A stretch of 64,000 nt of DNA, from the NCBI RefSeq assembly GCF_031458255.1, contig NZ_JAVDYC010000001.1, positions 5,465,001 through 5,529,000 on the forward strand, in the 5' to 3' direction. The stretch comes from Catenuloplanes niger. Lineage in GTDB: Bacteria > Actinomycetota > Actinomycetes > Mycobacteriales > Micromonosporaceae. Positions 26,928 through 35,212 of this stretch are shown piece after piece. The first letter of the stretch is position 1. Every line of letters begins with the position of its first letter. Below the pieces are notes generated by a model. The model worked only from the letters and a program-made list of their open reading frames with translations, did not search any database and was not told the DNA's origin. The position numbers and the translations under genes were made by a program.

Positions 26928-27835
26928 GCAGCGCCGAGGTGCCGAAGAGCGCGTTCTGGACGACGCGCCGGCGTGACCGTCTCGCCGGGTACCTCTTCGT
27001 CGCGCCACAGGTGGCCGGCATCGTGGTCTTCGTCCTCGTACCGCTCGTGCTGATCTTCTACTACAGCCTCTACGACTGGAACGTGCTGGCCGGGACGTTC
27101 ACGTTCACCGGCATGTCGAACTACCGGGACCTGGTCGCGGACCCGCGGCTGCCGTCGGTGCTGCGGACCACCGCGTTCTTCTGCGGCGGGCTGGTGCTGC
27201 TCAACATGGCGCTGGCACTGTTCCTGGCCGTGCTGCTCAACCAGCGGCTGCACGGCACCGCGGTGTTCCGGACGATCTTCTTCTCGCCGGTCGTGGTGTC
27301 GCTGGTCGCCTGGACCATCGTCTGGCAGTTCCTGCTGCAGGACGACGGCGGCATCAACGGCGCGCTCTCCGCGGTCGGGGCGGACGGGCCGAACTGGCTG
27401 CGCGGCGACGTCACGGCGCTGGTCTCGGTGATCGTGCTCCAGGTGATCAAGAACGTCGGGCTCAACATGGTGCTGTTCCTGGCCGCGCTGCAGGGCGTGC
27501 CGGCGCAGCTCTACGAGGCGGCGAGACTCGATGGCGCGTCCGCGTGGACCCGGTTCCGGCGGATCACGGTGCCGATGATCAGCCCGACCATCCTGCTCGC
27601 CTCGATCATCACGGTGGTCGGGTCGCTGCAGATCTTCGCGCAGATCGCGGTGCTCACCCAGGGCGGGCCGGGCACGTCCACCACGGTGCTCGTCTACTAC
27701 CTCTACCAGCAGGCCTTCCAGTTCCACGACTTCGGGTACGGCGCCACGCTCTCCGTGCTGCTGTTCCTGATCGTGCTGGTGCTGACCGTGATCCAGTGGC
27801 AGACGCGCCGGAGGTGGGTCGAATATGAGCGTTAG
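26924..27835 (+). CDS. ABC sugar transporter permease (MalF/UgpA-like)
   Basis: The 303-residue inner-membrane protein has six membrane helices and the EAA loop EAARLDGASAWTRFRRITVP that docks the ATPase. It pairs with the following permease as a heterodimer. ATG at 26924 overlaps the stop of the binding-protein gene. No ATPase gene is in the locus; actinomycetes commonly use a shared MsiK-type ATPase encoded elsewhere. Confidence 0.9.
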   Translation: MSSAEVPKSAFWTTRRRDRLAGYLFVAPQVAGIVVFVLVPLVLIFYYSLYDWNVLAGTFTFTGMSNYRDLVADPRLPSVLRTTAFFCGGLVLLNMALALFLAVLLNQRLHGTAVFRTIFFSPVVVSLVAWTIVWQFLLQDDGGINGALSAVGADGPNWLRGDVTALVSVIVLQVIKNVGLNMVLFLAALQGVPAQLYEAARLDGASAWTRFRRITVPMISPTILLASIITVVGSLQIFAQIAVLTQGGPGTSTTVLVYYLYQQAFQFHDFGYGATLSVLLFLIVLVLTVIQWQTRRRWVEYER

Positions 27836-28655
27836 GGCCAAGACCGCGCTGTACGGACTGCTGTGCCTGATGGCGGTGCCGTTCGTCTTCCCGACCTGGT
27901 GGATGGTCACCTCGTCGGTCAAGCCGGTCAGCGAGATCCTCTCCTGGCCGCCGTCGCCGGTGCCGACCACGTTCTCGCTCGACGGGTACCGCGAGGTCTT
28001 CGAGATCCAGCCGTTCGCGCAGCAGTACTTCAACAGCGCCTACATCGCGCTGGTGGTGACGGTCGGGACCATGGCGGTGTCCGCGCTGGCCGGGTACGCG
28101 TTCGCCCGGATCCGCTTCCCCGGCGCGAACCCGCTGTTCCTGTTCGTGCTCACCGGGCTGCTCATCCCGAGCGAGGTGACGATCGTGCCGCTGTTCCAGA
28201 TGTTCAACACCTGGGGCATGATCGACACGCACTGGCCGCTGATCCTGGTGCCGATCCTGGGCGCGCCGAGTGTGCTGGCCACGTTCATCATGCGGCAGTT
28301 CTTCCTGGCGCTGCCGGACGAGCTGGAGGAGGCCGGGCGGCTCGACGGGCTCGGCCGGTTCGCGATCTTCTGGCGGATCGCGCTGCCGCTGGCCCGGCCG
28401 GCGCTCGGTGCGGTCGCGATCTTCACGTTCCTGCACAGCTGGAACCTCTACCTGGAACCGATCGTCTTCCTCACCACGCCGGCCAACTTCACGCTGCCGC
28501 AGGCGCTGACCCAGTTCGTCGACGCGTACGGCGGGCCGATGTGGGACGTGCAGCTGTCCGCCGCGTCGATGACCGCGATCCCGGTGCTGATCGTGTTCGT
28601 GATCGCGCAGAGGCAGTTCATCGAAGGGCTGGCCCACACCGGCCTGAAGGGCTGA
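27825..28655 (+). CDS. ABC sugar transporter permease (MalG/UgpE-like)
   Basis: The 276-residue protein is the second channel subunit, with six helices and the EAA loop ELEEAGRLDGLGRFAIFWRI. It overlaps the previous permease gene by 11 bases, indicating coupled translation. It is the last gene of the LacI-controlled operon and is followed by a hairpin at 28667-28698. Confidence 0.9.
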   Translation: MSVRAKTALYGLLCLMAVPFVFPTWWMVTSSVKPVSEILSWPPSPVPTTFSLDGYREVFEIQPFAQQYFNSAYIALVVTVGTMAVSALAGYAFARIRFPGANPLFLFVLTGLLIPSEVTIVPLFQMFNTWGMIDTHWPLILVPILGAPSVLATFIMRQFFLALPDELEEAGRLDGLGRFAIFWRIALPLARPALGAVAIFTFLHSWNLYLEPIVFLTTPANFTLPQALTQFVDAYGGPMWDVQLSAASMTAIPVLIVFVIAQRQFIEGLAHTGLKG

Positions 28656-28666
28656 TCGCCCCGGTC

Positions 28667-28698
28667 GTCTCCCCGGTTGTGCCGGCGGCCGGGGGGAC
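28667..28698. terminator. Bidirectional terminator between converging genes
   Basis: GTCTCCCCGG (28667-28676) pairs with CCGGGGGGAC (28689-28698), 10 bp with one G-T pair. It sits between the permease gene and the converging MerR gene and could serve both. Confidence 0.55.
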
Positions 28699-28706
28699 GA
28701 ACCGGA

Positions 28707-29339
28707 TCACGAGCGCTTGAACAGGTGCACCGAGGTGTGCTCGTGTGCCAGGCGGCGCAGCGCGGCCTGCAGCGCGTCCCCGACGATCGTGCCGATCACC
28801 GCGCCGGTGACCACGTCGTCCGGCGAGGGCTTGGTGGCGATGCCGCGCAGGTCGGACTCCGCGATCATCTCGGCGGCCCGGGCGTACCGGTCGATCTCGG
28901 TCATCAGGTAGCCGACGCCCAGCTCGCGGAACGTCAGCATCACCTCGGCCAGCCGGCGGCGGCCCGGGCTCTCCGGATCGACCTGCCAGCCCCAGCGGGC
29001 GAGCAGCGCGTCCACGTCCGTCATCGCGGCGGCCAGCTCCGCGCTCGGCGCGTCCTCCCGCACGCCGGCCAGCGGGTAGAGCGTGCGGCCCAGGCGGTGG
29101 TGCATGTCCCAGTCGGCCTGGTCGTCGAGGTCGCGGAGCACCTCGCGGATGGTGGCCAGCGGCAGCCGTCCCACCTCCAGCAGCGCCCGCACCAGCCGCA
29201 GCCGGCGCACGTGCCGCTCGTCGTAACTGGCCTGGTTCGGGCTGGTCAGCTCGCCGGCCGGCAGCAGCCCCTCACGCAGGTAGTACTTGATCGTCGGCAC
29301 CGACACCCCGGTCGTGCGACTCAGCTCCGCGACACGCAT
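28707..29339 (-). CDS. MerR-family transcriptional regulator
   Basis: The 210-residue protein has the MerR winged helix at the N-terminus (MRVAELSRTTGVSVPTIKYY, then REGLLPAGELTSPNQASYDE) and a helical effector domain without the cysteine pattern of metal sensors. It is therefore likely to respond to a small molecule or to act in stress control. It is divergent from two membrane-protein genes, and a 9-bp inverted repeat lies between. ATG at 29339 is preceded by a purine-rich GGGGCAGGGA sequence. Confidence 0.88.
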   Translation of the reverse strand: MRVAELSRTTGVSVPTIKYYLREGLLPAGELTSPNQASYDERHVRRLRLVRALLEVGRLPLATIREVLRDLDDQADWDMHHRLGRTLYPLAGVREDAPSAELAAAMTDVDALLARWGWQVDPESPGRRRLAEVMLTFRELGVGYLMTEIDRYARAAEMIAESDLRGIATKPSPDDVVTGAVIGTIVGDALQAALRRLAHEHTSVHLFKRS

Positions 29340-29392
29340 CCAGTCCCTGCCCCTTGCGCTCTTCCCCGGCTCCGGTGGATAGTCTACTTACC

Positions 29393-29414
29393 GATAGCGG
29401 CGAGTGCCGCTATC
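29393..29414. promoter_or_regulatory. Candidate MerR operator
   Basis: GATAGCGGC and GCCGCTATC form a perfect 9-bp inverted repeat with a 4-base spacer in the divergent promoter region. An outer pair, GGATAG (29377-29382) and CTATCC (29410-29415), is also present. MerR proteins bind such dyads between -35 and -10. Confidence 0.6.
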
Positions 29415-29435
29415 CATAACGAGTGGGGGTTCGTC

Positions 29436-30410
29436 GTGAGGGATCCGGTCAACGGGAGGCCGGCCGTGCATCGTCCGCTGGTCGCGGTCGCCGGCGCCAT
29501 GGTGCTGCTGGCCGTGGCGTGTGCGATCGGGCTGTGGCTGGACCCGCGCGTGCTGGTCGGCGCGCCGATCTGGCTCAAGCCGCTCAAATTTGCGATCTCG
29601 ATCGTCGTCTACACGCTCACGCTCGCCTGGATGATCTCGCTGCTCGACGACCACCGCCGCCGCGCCGGCCGGCGGCTCGGCACCGCCGTCGCGGCCGGCC
29701 TGAGCATCGAGATGGTCGCGATCGTCGGCCAGCTGCTGCGCGGCCGGCAGAGCCACTTCAACGTCGCCACCGCGTTCGACATCGCGGTCTGGTCCGTGAT
29801 GGCCGCCAGCATCATGGTCGTCTTCGTCGCCACGCTCGGCCTCGGCGTGATCCTGCTGCGGCAGCGCCTCGCCGACCGCCCGGCCGCACTCGCGATCGGG
29901 CTCGGACTCGGCATCGCGCTGGCCGGCATGGCCGTCGGCTTCCTGATGACGTTCCCGACACCGTCGCAGCTGGACGCGCTGGCCGGCGGCGCCGCGCCGA
30001 CGCTGGCCGGCGCGCACAGCGTCGGCGTCGAGGACGGCGGGCCCGGCCTGCCACTGGTCGGCTGGAGCACGGCCGGCGGCGACCTGCGCGTCGGCCACTT
30101 CGTGGGCCTGCACGGCCTGCAGGCGTTGCCACTGACCGCGTTCGCGCTGACGCTGCTGTCGCGGCGCCGGCCATCGCTCACCGATCCGGCGGTCCGGGCC
30201 CGCCTGCTCGTGGTGGCCGGCGCCGGCTACGCGTGGCTGACCGCGCTGCTCACCTGGCAGGCGCTGCGCGGCCAGCCGGTCGTCGCGCCGGACCCGCTCA
30301 CGCTCGCCGCCGGCGCGGTCGGCCTGCTCTCGGTGCTGACCGCCGCGATCTGGGTCGTCCGCCACCACTCGTGCGCGCGATCGTCGTCGCTCGCGGCCGG
30401 TGCCCGGTGA
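29436..30410 (+). CDS. Polytopic membrane protein of unknown function
   Basis: The 324-residue product has about eight hydrophobic helices separated by short loops, for example MVLLAVACAIGLWLDPRVLV, PLKFAISIVVYTLTLAWMIS and MVVFVATLGLGVILLRQRLA. I do not recognise a catalytic motif. GTG at 29436 is preceded by GGGGG 6 bases upstream. It is coupled by a GTGA overlap to the ABA4-like gene and is divergent from the MerR gene, which probably regulates both. Confidence 0.75.
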   Translation: MRDPVNGRPAVHRPLVAVAGAMVLLAVACAIGLWLDPRVLVGAPIWLKPLKFAISIVVYTLTLAWMISLLDDHRRRAGRRLGTAVAAGLSIEMVAIVGQLLRGRQSHFNVATAFDIAVWSVMAASIMVVFVATLGLGVILLRQRLADRPAALAIGLGLGIALAGMAVGFLMTFPTPSQLDALAGGAAPTLAGAHSVGVEDGGPGLPLVGWSTAGGDLRVGHFVGLHGLQALPLTAFALTLLSRRRPSLTDPAVRARLLVVAGAGYAWLTALLTWQALRGQPVVAPDPLTLAAGAVGLLSVLTAAIWVVRHHSCARSSSLAAGAR

Positions 30411-30847
30411 ACGCGGTCCTGTTCCCGCTCGCGTTCCTGCTGGCCGTGCCGTTCTGGGCGCTGATGATCCTGGCGCCCGGCCGGTCCGTGACCCGCCGGA
30501 TCGCCGGCTCCCCGCTGATCGTGCTGGCCCCGCTGGCGGTCTGGCCGGTCGCGATCGCGCCGGACTTCACCGCGTTCGCCGCCGAGATGCTGTCGCCCGA
30601 CCTCGCCGGCGTCCAGGCCCTGTTCCTGCGCCCCGGCGTGGTGACCGCGGTCTGGGCCCACCTGATCGCCTTCGACCTCTTCGTCGGCCGCTGGATCCAC
30701 CTCGACGCCCGGGACCGCGGCCTGCATCCACTGCTGGTGGGGCCGATCCTGGTGCTGACGATCCTGCTGTCCCCGATCGGCCTCGCCCTCTACCTGGCGC
30801 TGCGCGCGCTCCGCCGCCCTCAGCCGACCAACTCGACGTCGCAGTAG
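30407..30847 (+). CDS. ABA4-like membrane protein (DUF4281)
   Basis: The 146-residue protein has four membrane helices and the signature GRWIHLDARDRGLHPLLVGP followed by LLSPIGLALYLALR, typical of the ABA4-like family. In plants ABA4 is needed for neoxanthin formation; the bacterial role is not known. Translation is coupled to the preceding membrane gene by a 4-base overlap. The 3' end overlaps the converging PIN-domain gene by 28 bases. Confidence 0.8.
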   Translation: MNAVLFPLAFLLAVPFWALMILAPGRSVTRRIAGSPLIVLAPLAVWPVAIAPDFTAFAAEMLSPDLAGVQALFLRPGVVTAVWAHLIAFDLFVGRWIHLDARDRGLHPLLVGPILVLTILLSPIGLALYLALRALRRPQPTNSTSQ

Positions 30848-31215
30848 CCGGAGGCCGTCGCCGCCATGCGGGCATCGGCGGTGACCAGTGTGGCCTCCCG
30901 GTCCTCCGCCAGCGCGACGTAGGCGGCGTCATAGGCGCTGATGTTGTTCCGCAACTCCCACATGCGTGGCACCAGCGGGCTGATCGGCGCGCTGCGAACC
31001 GTCAACCACGCTATTCGCCGGATGGCCTTGGCGCCGTGCGCCTCCTCTATCTTGCGGCCGAGCGTGAGCCCGCGAATGGCCGAGAACGTCTCCGCGCGCC
31101 AGTGCTCGGGAGCGACCCACTCGGTGTCCCGGCTCATCGCCTCCGACGCTCTGGTCCCGCGTTCGTCGGTGTAGACCGTCAGGTTGGTGAGAACCGACGC
31201 ATCAATCACGATCAT
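30820..31215 (-). CDS. vapC: PIN-domain ribonuclease toxin (VapC-like)
   Basis: The 131-residue protein has the four acidic PIN residues Asp5 (IDASV), Glu42, Asp96 (YDAAYVALAE) and Asp114 (TADARM), which bind the metal ions for RNA cleavage. VapC toxins usually cut tRNA or rRNA. The start overlaps the stop of the antitoxin gene by 4 bases (ATGA), the usual antitoxin-first arrangement. The gene's 3' end overlaps the ABA4-like gene. Confidence 0.88.
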   Translation of the reverse strand: MIVIDASVLTNLTVYTDERGTRASEAMSRDTEWVAPEHWRAETFSAIRGLTLGRKIEEAHGAKAIRRIAWLTVRSAPISPLVPRMWELRNNISAYDAAYVALAEDREATLVTADARMAATASGYCDVELVG

Positions 31216-31502
31216 GCGTCGTATTCACCCCTGCGCTCGCGGCGGATGATGTCGGCGGCGTCCGGTGCGTCCGGTCCCGCGCCGCCGGTCAACTCAAGGT
31301 CTCGCCTGATGTCAGCGAGAAGTTGGCGATTGCGGCTGATCTTCGCCTCGCGGGTGAGCACGGACAGGAGAAGATCCTGGAGTGACCCGCCGCGTTCGCG
31401 GGCCTGTCGTAACAGTGCTTCGAGCACGTCGTCCGGCACGTCGTGAACAGTCACGGAGGTGGTCACGGTCCGATTCTGCTCGCGTTCGAGCGTCAATGTC
31501 AT
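31212..31502 (-). CDS. vapB: Antitoxin (FitA/VapB-like, ribbon-helix-helix)
   Basis: The 96-residue protein contains the RHH segment SVTVHDVPDDVLEALLRQAR followed by SLQDLLLSVL, as in FitA-type antitoxins, and a C-terminal acidic region that would wrap the toxin. It should neutralise the PIN toxin and repress the pair's own promoter. The start at 31502 gives a slightly long N-terminus; GTG codons about 12 residues later would give the usual 80-residue length. Confidence 0.8.
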   Translation of the reverse strand: MTLTLEREQNRTVTTSVTVHDVPDDVLEALLRQARERGGSLQDLLLSVLTREAKISRNRQLLADIRRDLELTGGAGPDAPDAADIIRRERRGEYDA

Positions 31503-31563
31503 GCCGTCAACATAATCGACTATGTCGACCCGCGCGAGCCCGTATCGGCGTCACGCGGCGAAT

Positions 31564-33207
31564 TCAGCCGGCGGTGATCGACGGGCTGGGGGTGCCCTCG
31601 TTCCAGGAGCGGTCGAGCGCGGTCACGCAGTAGGTGGTGGTCGGGCCGGCCGGGGCCGTGGGGTCGACCCACCGCTGGTCGGCCGCGTCGGTCGCCCGGG
31701 CGGTCGCCACCAGCGCGGCCCTGTCGCCGTCGACGCGGTAGAGCGCGTACGAGGCCGGCTTCGAGCCGTCGGCCGCGCGGCCGGTGACCGTCACGATGCC
31801 GGTCTTCGGGTCGCGAACCGCCGAGGTCACGGACGGCGCGGGCGGGGGCGCGGCAGGCAGCTGCGGCATCACCGCGGGGAGTGCGGGCGTCGCGTAGTGG
31901 TCCTTCGCGTACCGGCTGACAGATCCTAGTTTGTCGGCCTTGACCTGCTTGGCACTGAAGTGGACGCTGCCGGTCACCTCGGGATGCGTGCGGTTGAGCG
32001 CGAGTTGCTTGCTGAGCTGGTCCGGTTCCTTCCAGACACCGGCCTCACCGGCGCGGTAGTCGGCCTGGCCGATCCACAGCTGCACGCCGGTCCCGGCCAC
32101 CGTCTTCGTCCACCAGGGCAGCAGCCGCGCGTAGTCCGCGCGGTCGAAGCCGATGTTCCAGTAGAGCTGCGGGACGATGTAGTCGAGCCAGCCCTCACGG
32201 ACCCAGGTGCGGGTGTCCGCGTAGATCTCGTCGTACGCCTGCAGGCCCCGGCTGTCCGAGCCCTCCGGATCGGTGCCCTGGTTGCGCCAGATGCCGAACG
32301 GGCTGATCCCGAACTTCACCCACGGCTTGATCGCCTTGATCCGCTCGGACATCTCCTTGACCAGCAGGTTCACGTTGTCGCGCCGCCAGTCGCCCTTGTC
32401 GGGGATGCCACGGTTGTGCGCGGCGAACGCGGCGTCGTCCGGGAAGTCCTCGCCGTCCTCCGGGTACGGGTAGAAGAAGTCGTCGAAGTGCACGCCGTCG
32501 ACGTCGTACTTCTCCACCGCCTCCAGCATCGAGTCCTCGACGAACGCCCGCGCCTCCGGCACGCCGGGATTGAAGTAGAACCGCCCGTTCTGGCTCGGGT
32601 AGGTCACCCGCCACTCCGGGTGCGCGCGCAGCGGATGGTTCGGCGCGAGCTGGTTCAGGTCGGCGCCGGCACCCTTGGCCGCGGCCGGCTGACTGCCCCG
32701 GTACGGGTTGAACCACGCGTGGAACTCCAGGTTGCGCGCGTGCGTCTCGGCGATCATCCACTCCATCGGGTCCCAGCCCGGGCTCTGCCCGTCGCGTTTG
32801 CCGGTCAGCCAGTCCGACCAGGGCGCGTACCTCGACGGCCAGAACGCGTCGCCGCTCGGCCGGACGTGCACGAAGACCGCGTTGTGGTGGAGCTTCTGCG
32901 CCAGGTCGAGCCAGCTCAGATACTCCGCCTTCACCTGCGCCTCGGGCAGGCCCTTCCGGCTCGGCCAGTCGATGTTGTTGACGCTCGTGATCCACATGGC
33001 GCGCAGCTCGCGCGGCGCGGACGTGGCCACGCCGCCGCAGGCACCGGCGGTGGACGCGTTGCTGGTGACCGCGCCGAACGGCTGGGCCTCGGCCGCACCG
33101 CCGGACCGGTTGTCGGCCCAGCGGATCAGCCCCAGCGTGGCGACCAGCACGATCACCGAGAGTCCGGCGGTCAGTCCGATGAGTAACTGGCGGCGGGTGG
33201 GCTTCAT
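31564..33207 (-). CDS. Family 10-like glycosyl hydrolase (GHL10/DigH-like), exported
   Basis: The 547-residue protein has an N-terminal Arg-Arg motif and hydrophobic segment (KPTRRQLLIGLTAGLSVIVL) for export or anchoring. A GHL10 (DUF187) catalytic barrel follows: APRELRAMWITSVNNIDWPS, FVHVRPSGDAFWPSRYAPWS and DGVHFDDFFYPYPEDGED, with conserved acids in the last. A C-terminal fibronectin-like domain (VTGRAADGSKPASYALYRVD) ends it. E. coli DigH of this family cleaves denuded peptidoglycan glycans, so a cell-wall role is likely. It is divergent from the Sua5 gene. Confidence 0.87.
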   Translation of the reverse strand: MKPTRRQLLIGLTAGLSVIVLVATLGLIRWADNRSGGAAEAQPFGAVTSNASTAGACGGVATSAPRELRAMWITSVNNIDWPSRKGLPEAQVKAEYLSWLDLAQKLHHNAVFVHVRPSGDAFWPSRYAPWSDWLTGKRDGQSPGWDPMEWMIAETHARNLEFHAWFNPYRGSQPAAAKGAGADLNQLAPNHPLRAHPEWRVTYPSQNGRFYFNPGVPEARAFVEDSMLEAVEKYDVDGVHFDDFFYPYPEDGEDFPDDAAFAAHNRGIPDKGDWRRDNVNLLVKEMSERIKAIKPWVKFGISPFGIWRNQGTDPEGSDSRGLQAYDEIYADTRTWVREGWLDYIVPQLYWNIGFDRADYARLLPWWTKTVAGTGVQLWIGQADYRAGEAGVWKEPDQLSKQLALNRTHPEVTGSVHFSAKQVKADKLGSVSRYAKDHYATPALPAVMPQLPAAPPPAPSVTSAVRDPKTGIVTVTGRAADGSKPASYALYRVDGDRAALVATARATDAADQRWVDPTAPAGPTTTYCVTALDRSWNEGTPSPSITAG

Positions 33208-33294
33208 CTGGGCGGGCACCCGACCCAGTCTGCCGATCGCGGACGAAATCGCAAACGTTGCCACCGGTGCGGGTGCGGTCTCAGTCGACCATGG

Positions 33295-33300
33295 CAGACT
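33295..33300 (+). promoter_or_regulatory. Possible -10 box of a leaderless Sua5 transcript
   Basis: CAGACT ends 6 bases before GTG at 33307. The first base departs from the TANNNT pattern, so this is a weaker example of the leaderless arrangement. Confidence 0.3.
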
Positions 33301-33306
33301 CTCCCC

Positions 33307-33951
33307 GTGATGCTCTATGACTGCCGATCCGCAGCCGATCGTGATCGAGGCATCGCCGCCGCGATCGAGGCAGCGAAGAACGGCGAGCTGGTGGTCATGC
33401 CCACCGACACGCTGTACGGCATCGGGTGCGACGCGTTCTCGTCGCACGCCGTGAACTCGCTCTTCAACGCGAAAGGCCGTGGCCGTACGCCGCCGCCGGT
33501 CCTGGTCGGCTCCCGGCACACGCTCAACGGGCTGGTGCTGATCCTGCCCCGGGCGGCCCGCGACCTGGCCGACGCGTTCTGGCCCGGCCCGCTGACCATC
33601 ATCGTCGACCACGCGCCCAGCCTGCAGTGGGACCTCGGCGAGACGAACGGCCAGATCGCGGTCCGGCAGCCGCTGCACCCGGTCGCGCTGGAGGTGCTGC
33701 GTGAGGTCGGCCCGATGGCGGTCTCCGCGGCCAACAAGACCGGCCGCCCGGCACCGCTGACCGCGGCCGACGCGCAGGAGCAGATGGGCTACTCCGTCCG
33801 GACGTACCTGGAGGCCGGCCCGGCGGTCGACCCGGTGCCGAGCACGATCGTGGACGTCACCGGCGACGTGCCCCGCATGCTGCGCGCCGGCGCGATCCCG
33901 CTGGAGAAGCTCCGCGACGTGGTGCCGGACATGCTGGGCCAGGAGGACTGA
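33307..33951 (+). CDS. L-threonylcarbamoyladenylate synthase (Sua5/YciO/YrdC family)
   Basis: The enzyme makes threonylcarbamoyl-AMP from threonine, bicarbonate and ATP, the first step of the t6A tRNA modification. The 214-residue protein has the family pocket VVMPTDTLYGIGCDAFSS, then NAKGRGRTPPPVLVG, IIVDHAP and SAANKTGRPAPLTAAD. This copy is the one expected by the conserved prmC-Sua5 neighbourhood of Actinobacteria. ATG at 33310 is an alternative start. A second, divergent copy sits inside the tsa cluster at 36208-36825. The phosphatase gene follows directly, sharing an A with the stop codon. Confidence 0.92.
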   Translation: MMLYDCRSAADRDRGIAAAIEAAKNGELVVMPTDTLYGIGCDAFSSHAVNSLFNAKGRGRTPPPVLVGSRHTLNGLVLILPRAARDLADAFWPGPLTIIVDHAPSLQWDLGETNGQIAVRQPLHPVALEVLREVGPMAVSAANKTGRPAPLTAADAQEQMGYSVRTYLEAGPAVDPVPSTIVDVTGDVPRMLRAGAIPLEKLRDVVPDMLGQED

Positions 33952-34560
33952 ATGCCGCCGTTTTCCGTGCTGCACGTCTGCATGGGCAACATCTGCCGCA
34001 GCCCGATGGCCGAGCACCTGCTCACCATGGCGTTCACCCGCCGGCTGACCGGCGACCCCGGGGCCGCGGAGGAACTGATCTACTCGCACAGCGCCGGGAC
34101 CGGTGGCTGGCACGCGGGGGAGAAGATGAACCCGCCGGCCGCGCGCGAGATCGAACGCCGCGGTGGGGACGCGTCCGCGTTCGAGGCCCGCAAGCTGCGC
34201 TCCGACCACATCGACGCGGCCGATCTGATCCTCACGGCAACGGCCGACCAGCACGAGTACGTGCTGGCGCTGCGGCCGGACGCGGCCGCGCGCTCGTTCG
34301 TGCTGGCCGAGTTCGGGCGGTTGCTGGCGACGATCCCGGACGACGACCTGCCGGAGCCGGGGGTGACGCCGGAGGCGGTCTACGCGCGCGGGGTCGCGCT
34401 GGTCGCGGCCGTGGACGCGGCGCGGGCGGGGGCGGAGTCGCTGCCGACCGACGATCTGGACGACCCGTGGGGGCGGGGGGACGCGGCGTTCGTCCGCATC
34501 GCGGACGAGATCGAGGCGACCGTCGACCCGCTCGCGGCCCGGCTGCTGCCGAGGCGCTGA
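33952..34560 (+). CDS. Low molecular weight protein-tyrosine phosphatase
   Basis: The 202-residue protein begins with the phosphatase loop VCMGNICRSPM (nucleophile Cys10, Arg16) and ends with the general-acid motif LDDPWGRG. It removes phosphate from tyrosine or arginine residues, or acts in exopolysaccharide control. It is longer than the usual 150-160 residues because of inserts after residues 35 and 130. It is translated immediately after the Sua5 gene, as in related genomes. A 23-bp repeat array begins 8 bases after its stop. Confidence 0.9.
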   Translation: MPPFSVLHVCMGNICRSPMAEHLLTMAFTRRLTGDPGAAEELIYSHSAGTGGWHAGEKMNPPAAREIERRGGDASAFEARKLRSDHIDAADLILTATADQHEYVLALRPDAAARSFVLAEFGRLLATIPDDDLPEPGVTPEAVYARGVALVAAVDAARAGAESLPTDDLDDPWGRGDAAFVRIADEIEATVDPLAARLLPRR

Positions 34561-34567
34561 CCGGCAC

Positions 34568-34728
34568 GGGCGGACGCCCGCGCCGCCCACGGGCGGATGC
34601 CCGCGCCGCCCACGGGCGGATGCCCGCGCCGCCCACGGGCGGATGCCCGCGCCGCCCACGGGCGGATGCCCGCGCCGCCCACGGGCGGATGCCCGCGCCG
34701 CCCACGGGCGGATGCCCGCGCCGCCCCG
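34568..34728 (+). repeat. 23-bp tandem repeat, 7 copies
   Basis: Six nearly identical copies of a 23-bp unit, GGGCGGATGCCCGCGCCGCC plus CAC, with a variant last copy. The unit contains GGGC-N4-GCCC, so each copy can form a small stem. Spacing is exactly constant and there are no unique spacers, so this is a minisatellite, not CRISPR. Confidence 0.95.
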
Positions 34729-34897
34729 CCCGGGTGGGCCGCGCTCCGGCCGGCCCTGACCGGTTGCGTGCCGGCCGGTTCTGGACCGGTTGCGTGCCCG
34801 GCGCCTCCGGCGGGTGGTGAACCTCAGGGGCCGAGGGCGGGGCGTCACCGCGGCTTCGACAAGGTCTCCGCCCCGCCGGGCGAGAGGTTCTTCAGCT

Positions 34898-34934
34898 CGG
34901 ATCGCTGTTTCAGGCCGCGCAAAACAGCGATCCG
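34898..34934. terminator. 13-bp hairpin, possible terminator or processing signal
   Basis: CGGATCGCTGTTT (34898-34910) is perfectly complementary to AAACAGCGATCCG (34922-34934) with an 11-base loop. It lies 280 bases beyond the end of tsaD on the minus strand and 340 bases after the phosphatase, so its client is uncertain. Confidence 0.45.
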
Positions 34935-35152
34935 GCCGGAAAGGATCTTCGATCTTCCGGGTCGGATGCGGGTTCGACATGTCGGGCGTGCCGTGCCGGT
35001 CCGCCGTCCCGCCGATCTGCCGTCCCGCCGGTCCGGAAGCGTGCCGGTGGCTCGGCTGGTGCCGGGCGCGCCGTGACCTCGCCTCGCGGGGCGACGTCAC
35101 GGCGCGGAGCGGCCGGGGCCGGCGGTGGCCGGACGGGACCACCGGGAAAGGT

Positions 35153-35197
35153 GAGCCCGCGGGAGCGTGCGCACGTGGGCACGCCGGCAGCGGGTAT
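35153..35197 (+). repeat. Dispersed extragenic element, copy E
   Basis: Shares GCCCGCGGGAGCGTGCG, CACGTG and GCACGCCGGCAGCGGG with copies A-D in the same order and spacing. It ends just before the 3' end of tsaD. Confidence 0.6.
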
Positions 35198-35212
35198 CCA
35201 CGGTCCCCGGGT

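Larger units (their letters stand above)
34729..35212. other. Gene-free stretch between the phosphatase and tsaD
   Basis: No gene is supported. It holds a short direct repeat (GACCGGTTGCGTGCC at 34758-34772 and 34784-34798), a 13-bp hairpin at 34898-34934, and copy E of the dispersed element at 35153-35197. The middle part is moderately less GC-rich. Confidence 0.5.

Noticed and set aside
34568-34728. CRISPR-like array
   Set aside because: The 23-bp units are contiguous with no unique spacers and no cas genes are near, so it is a tandem repeat.
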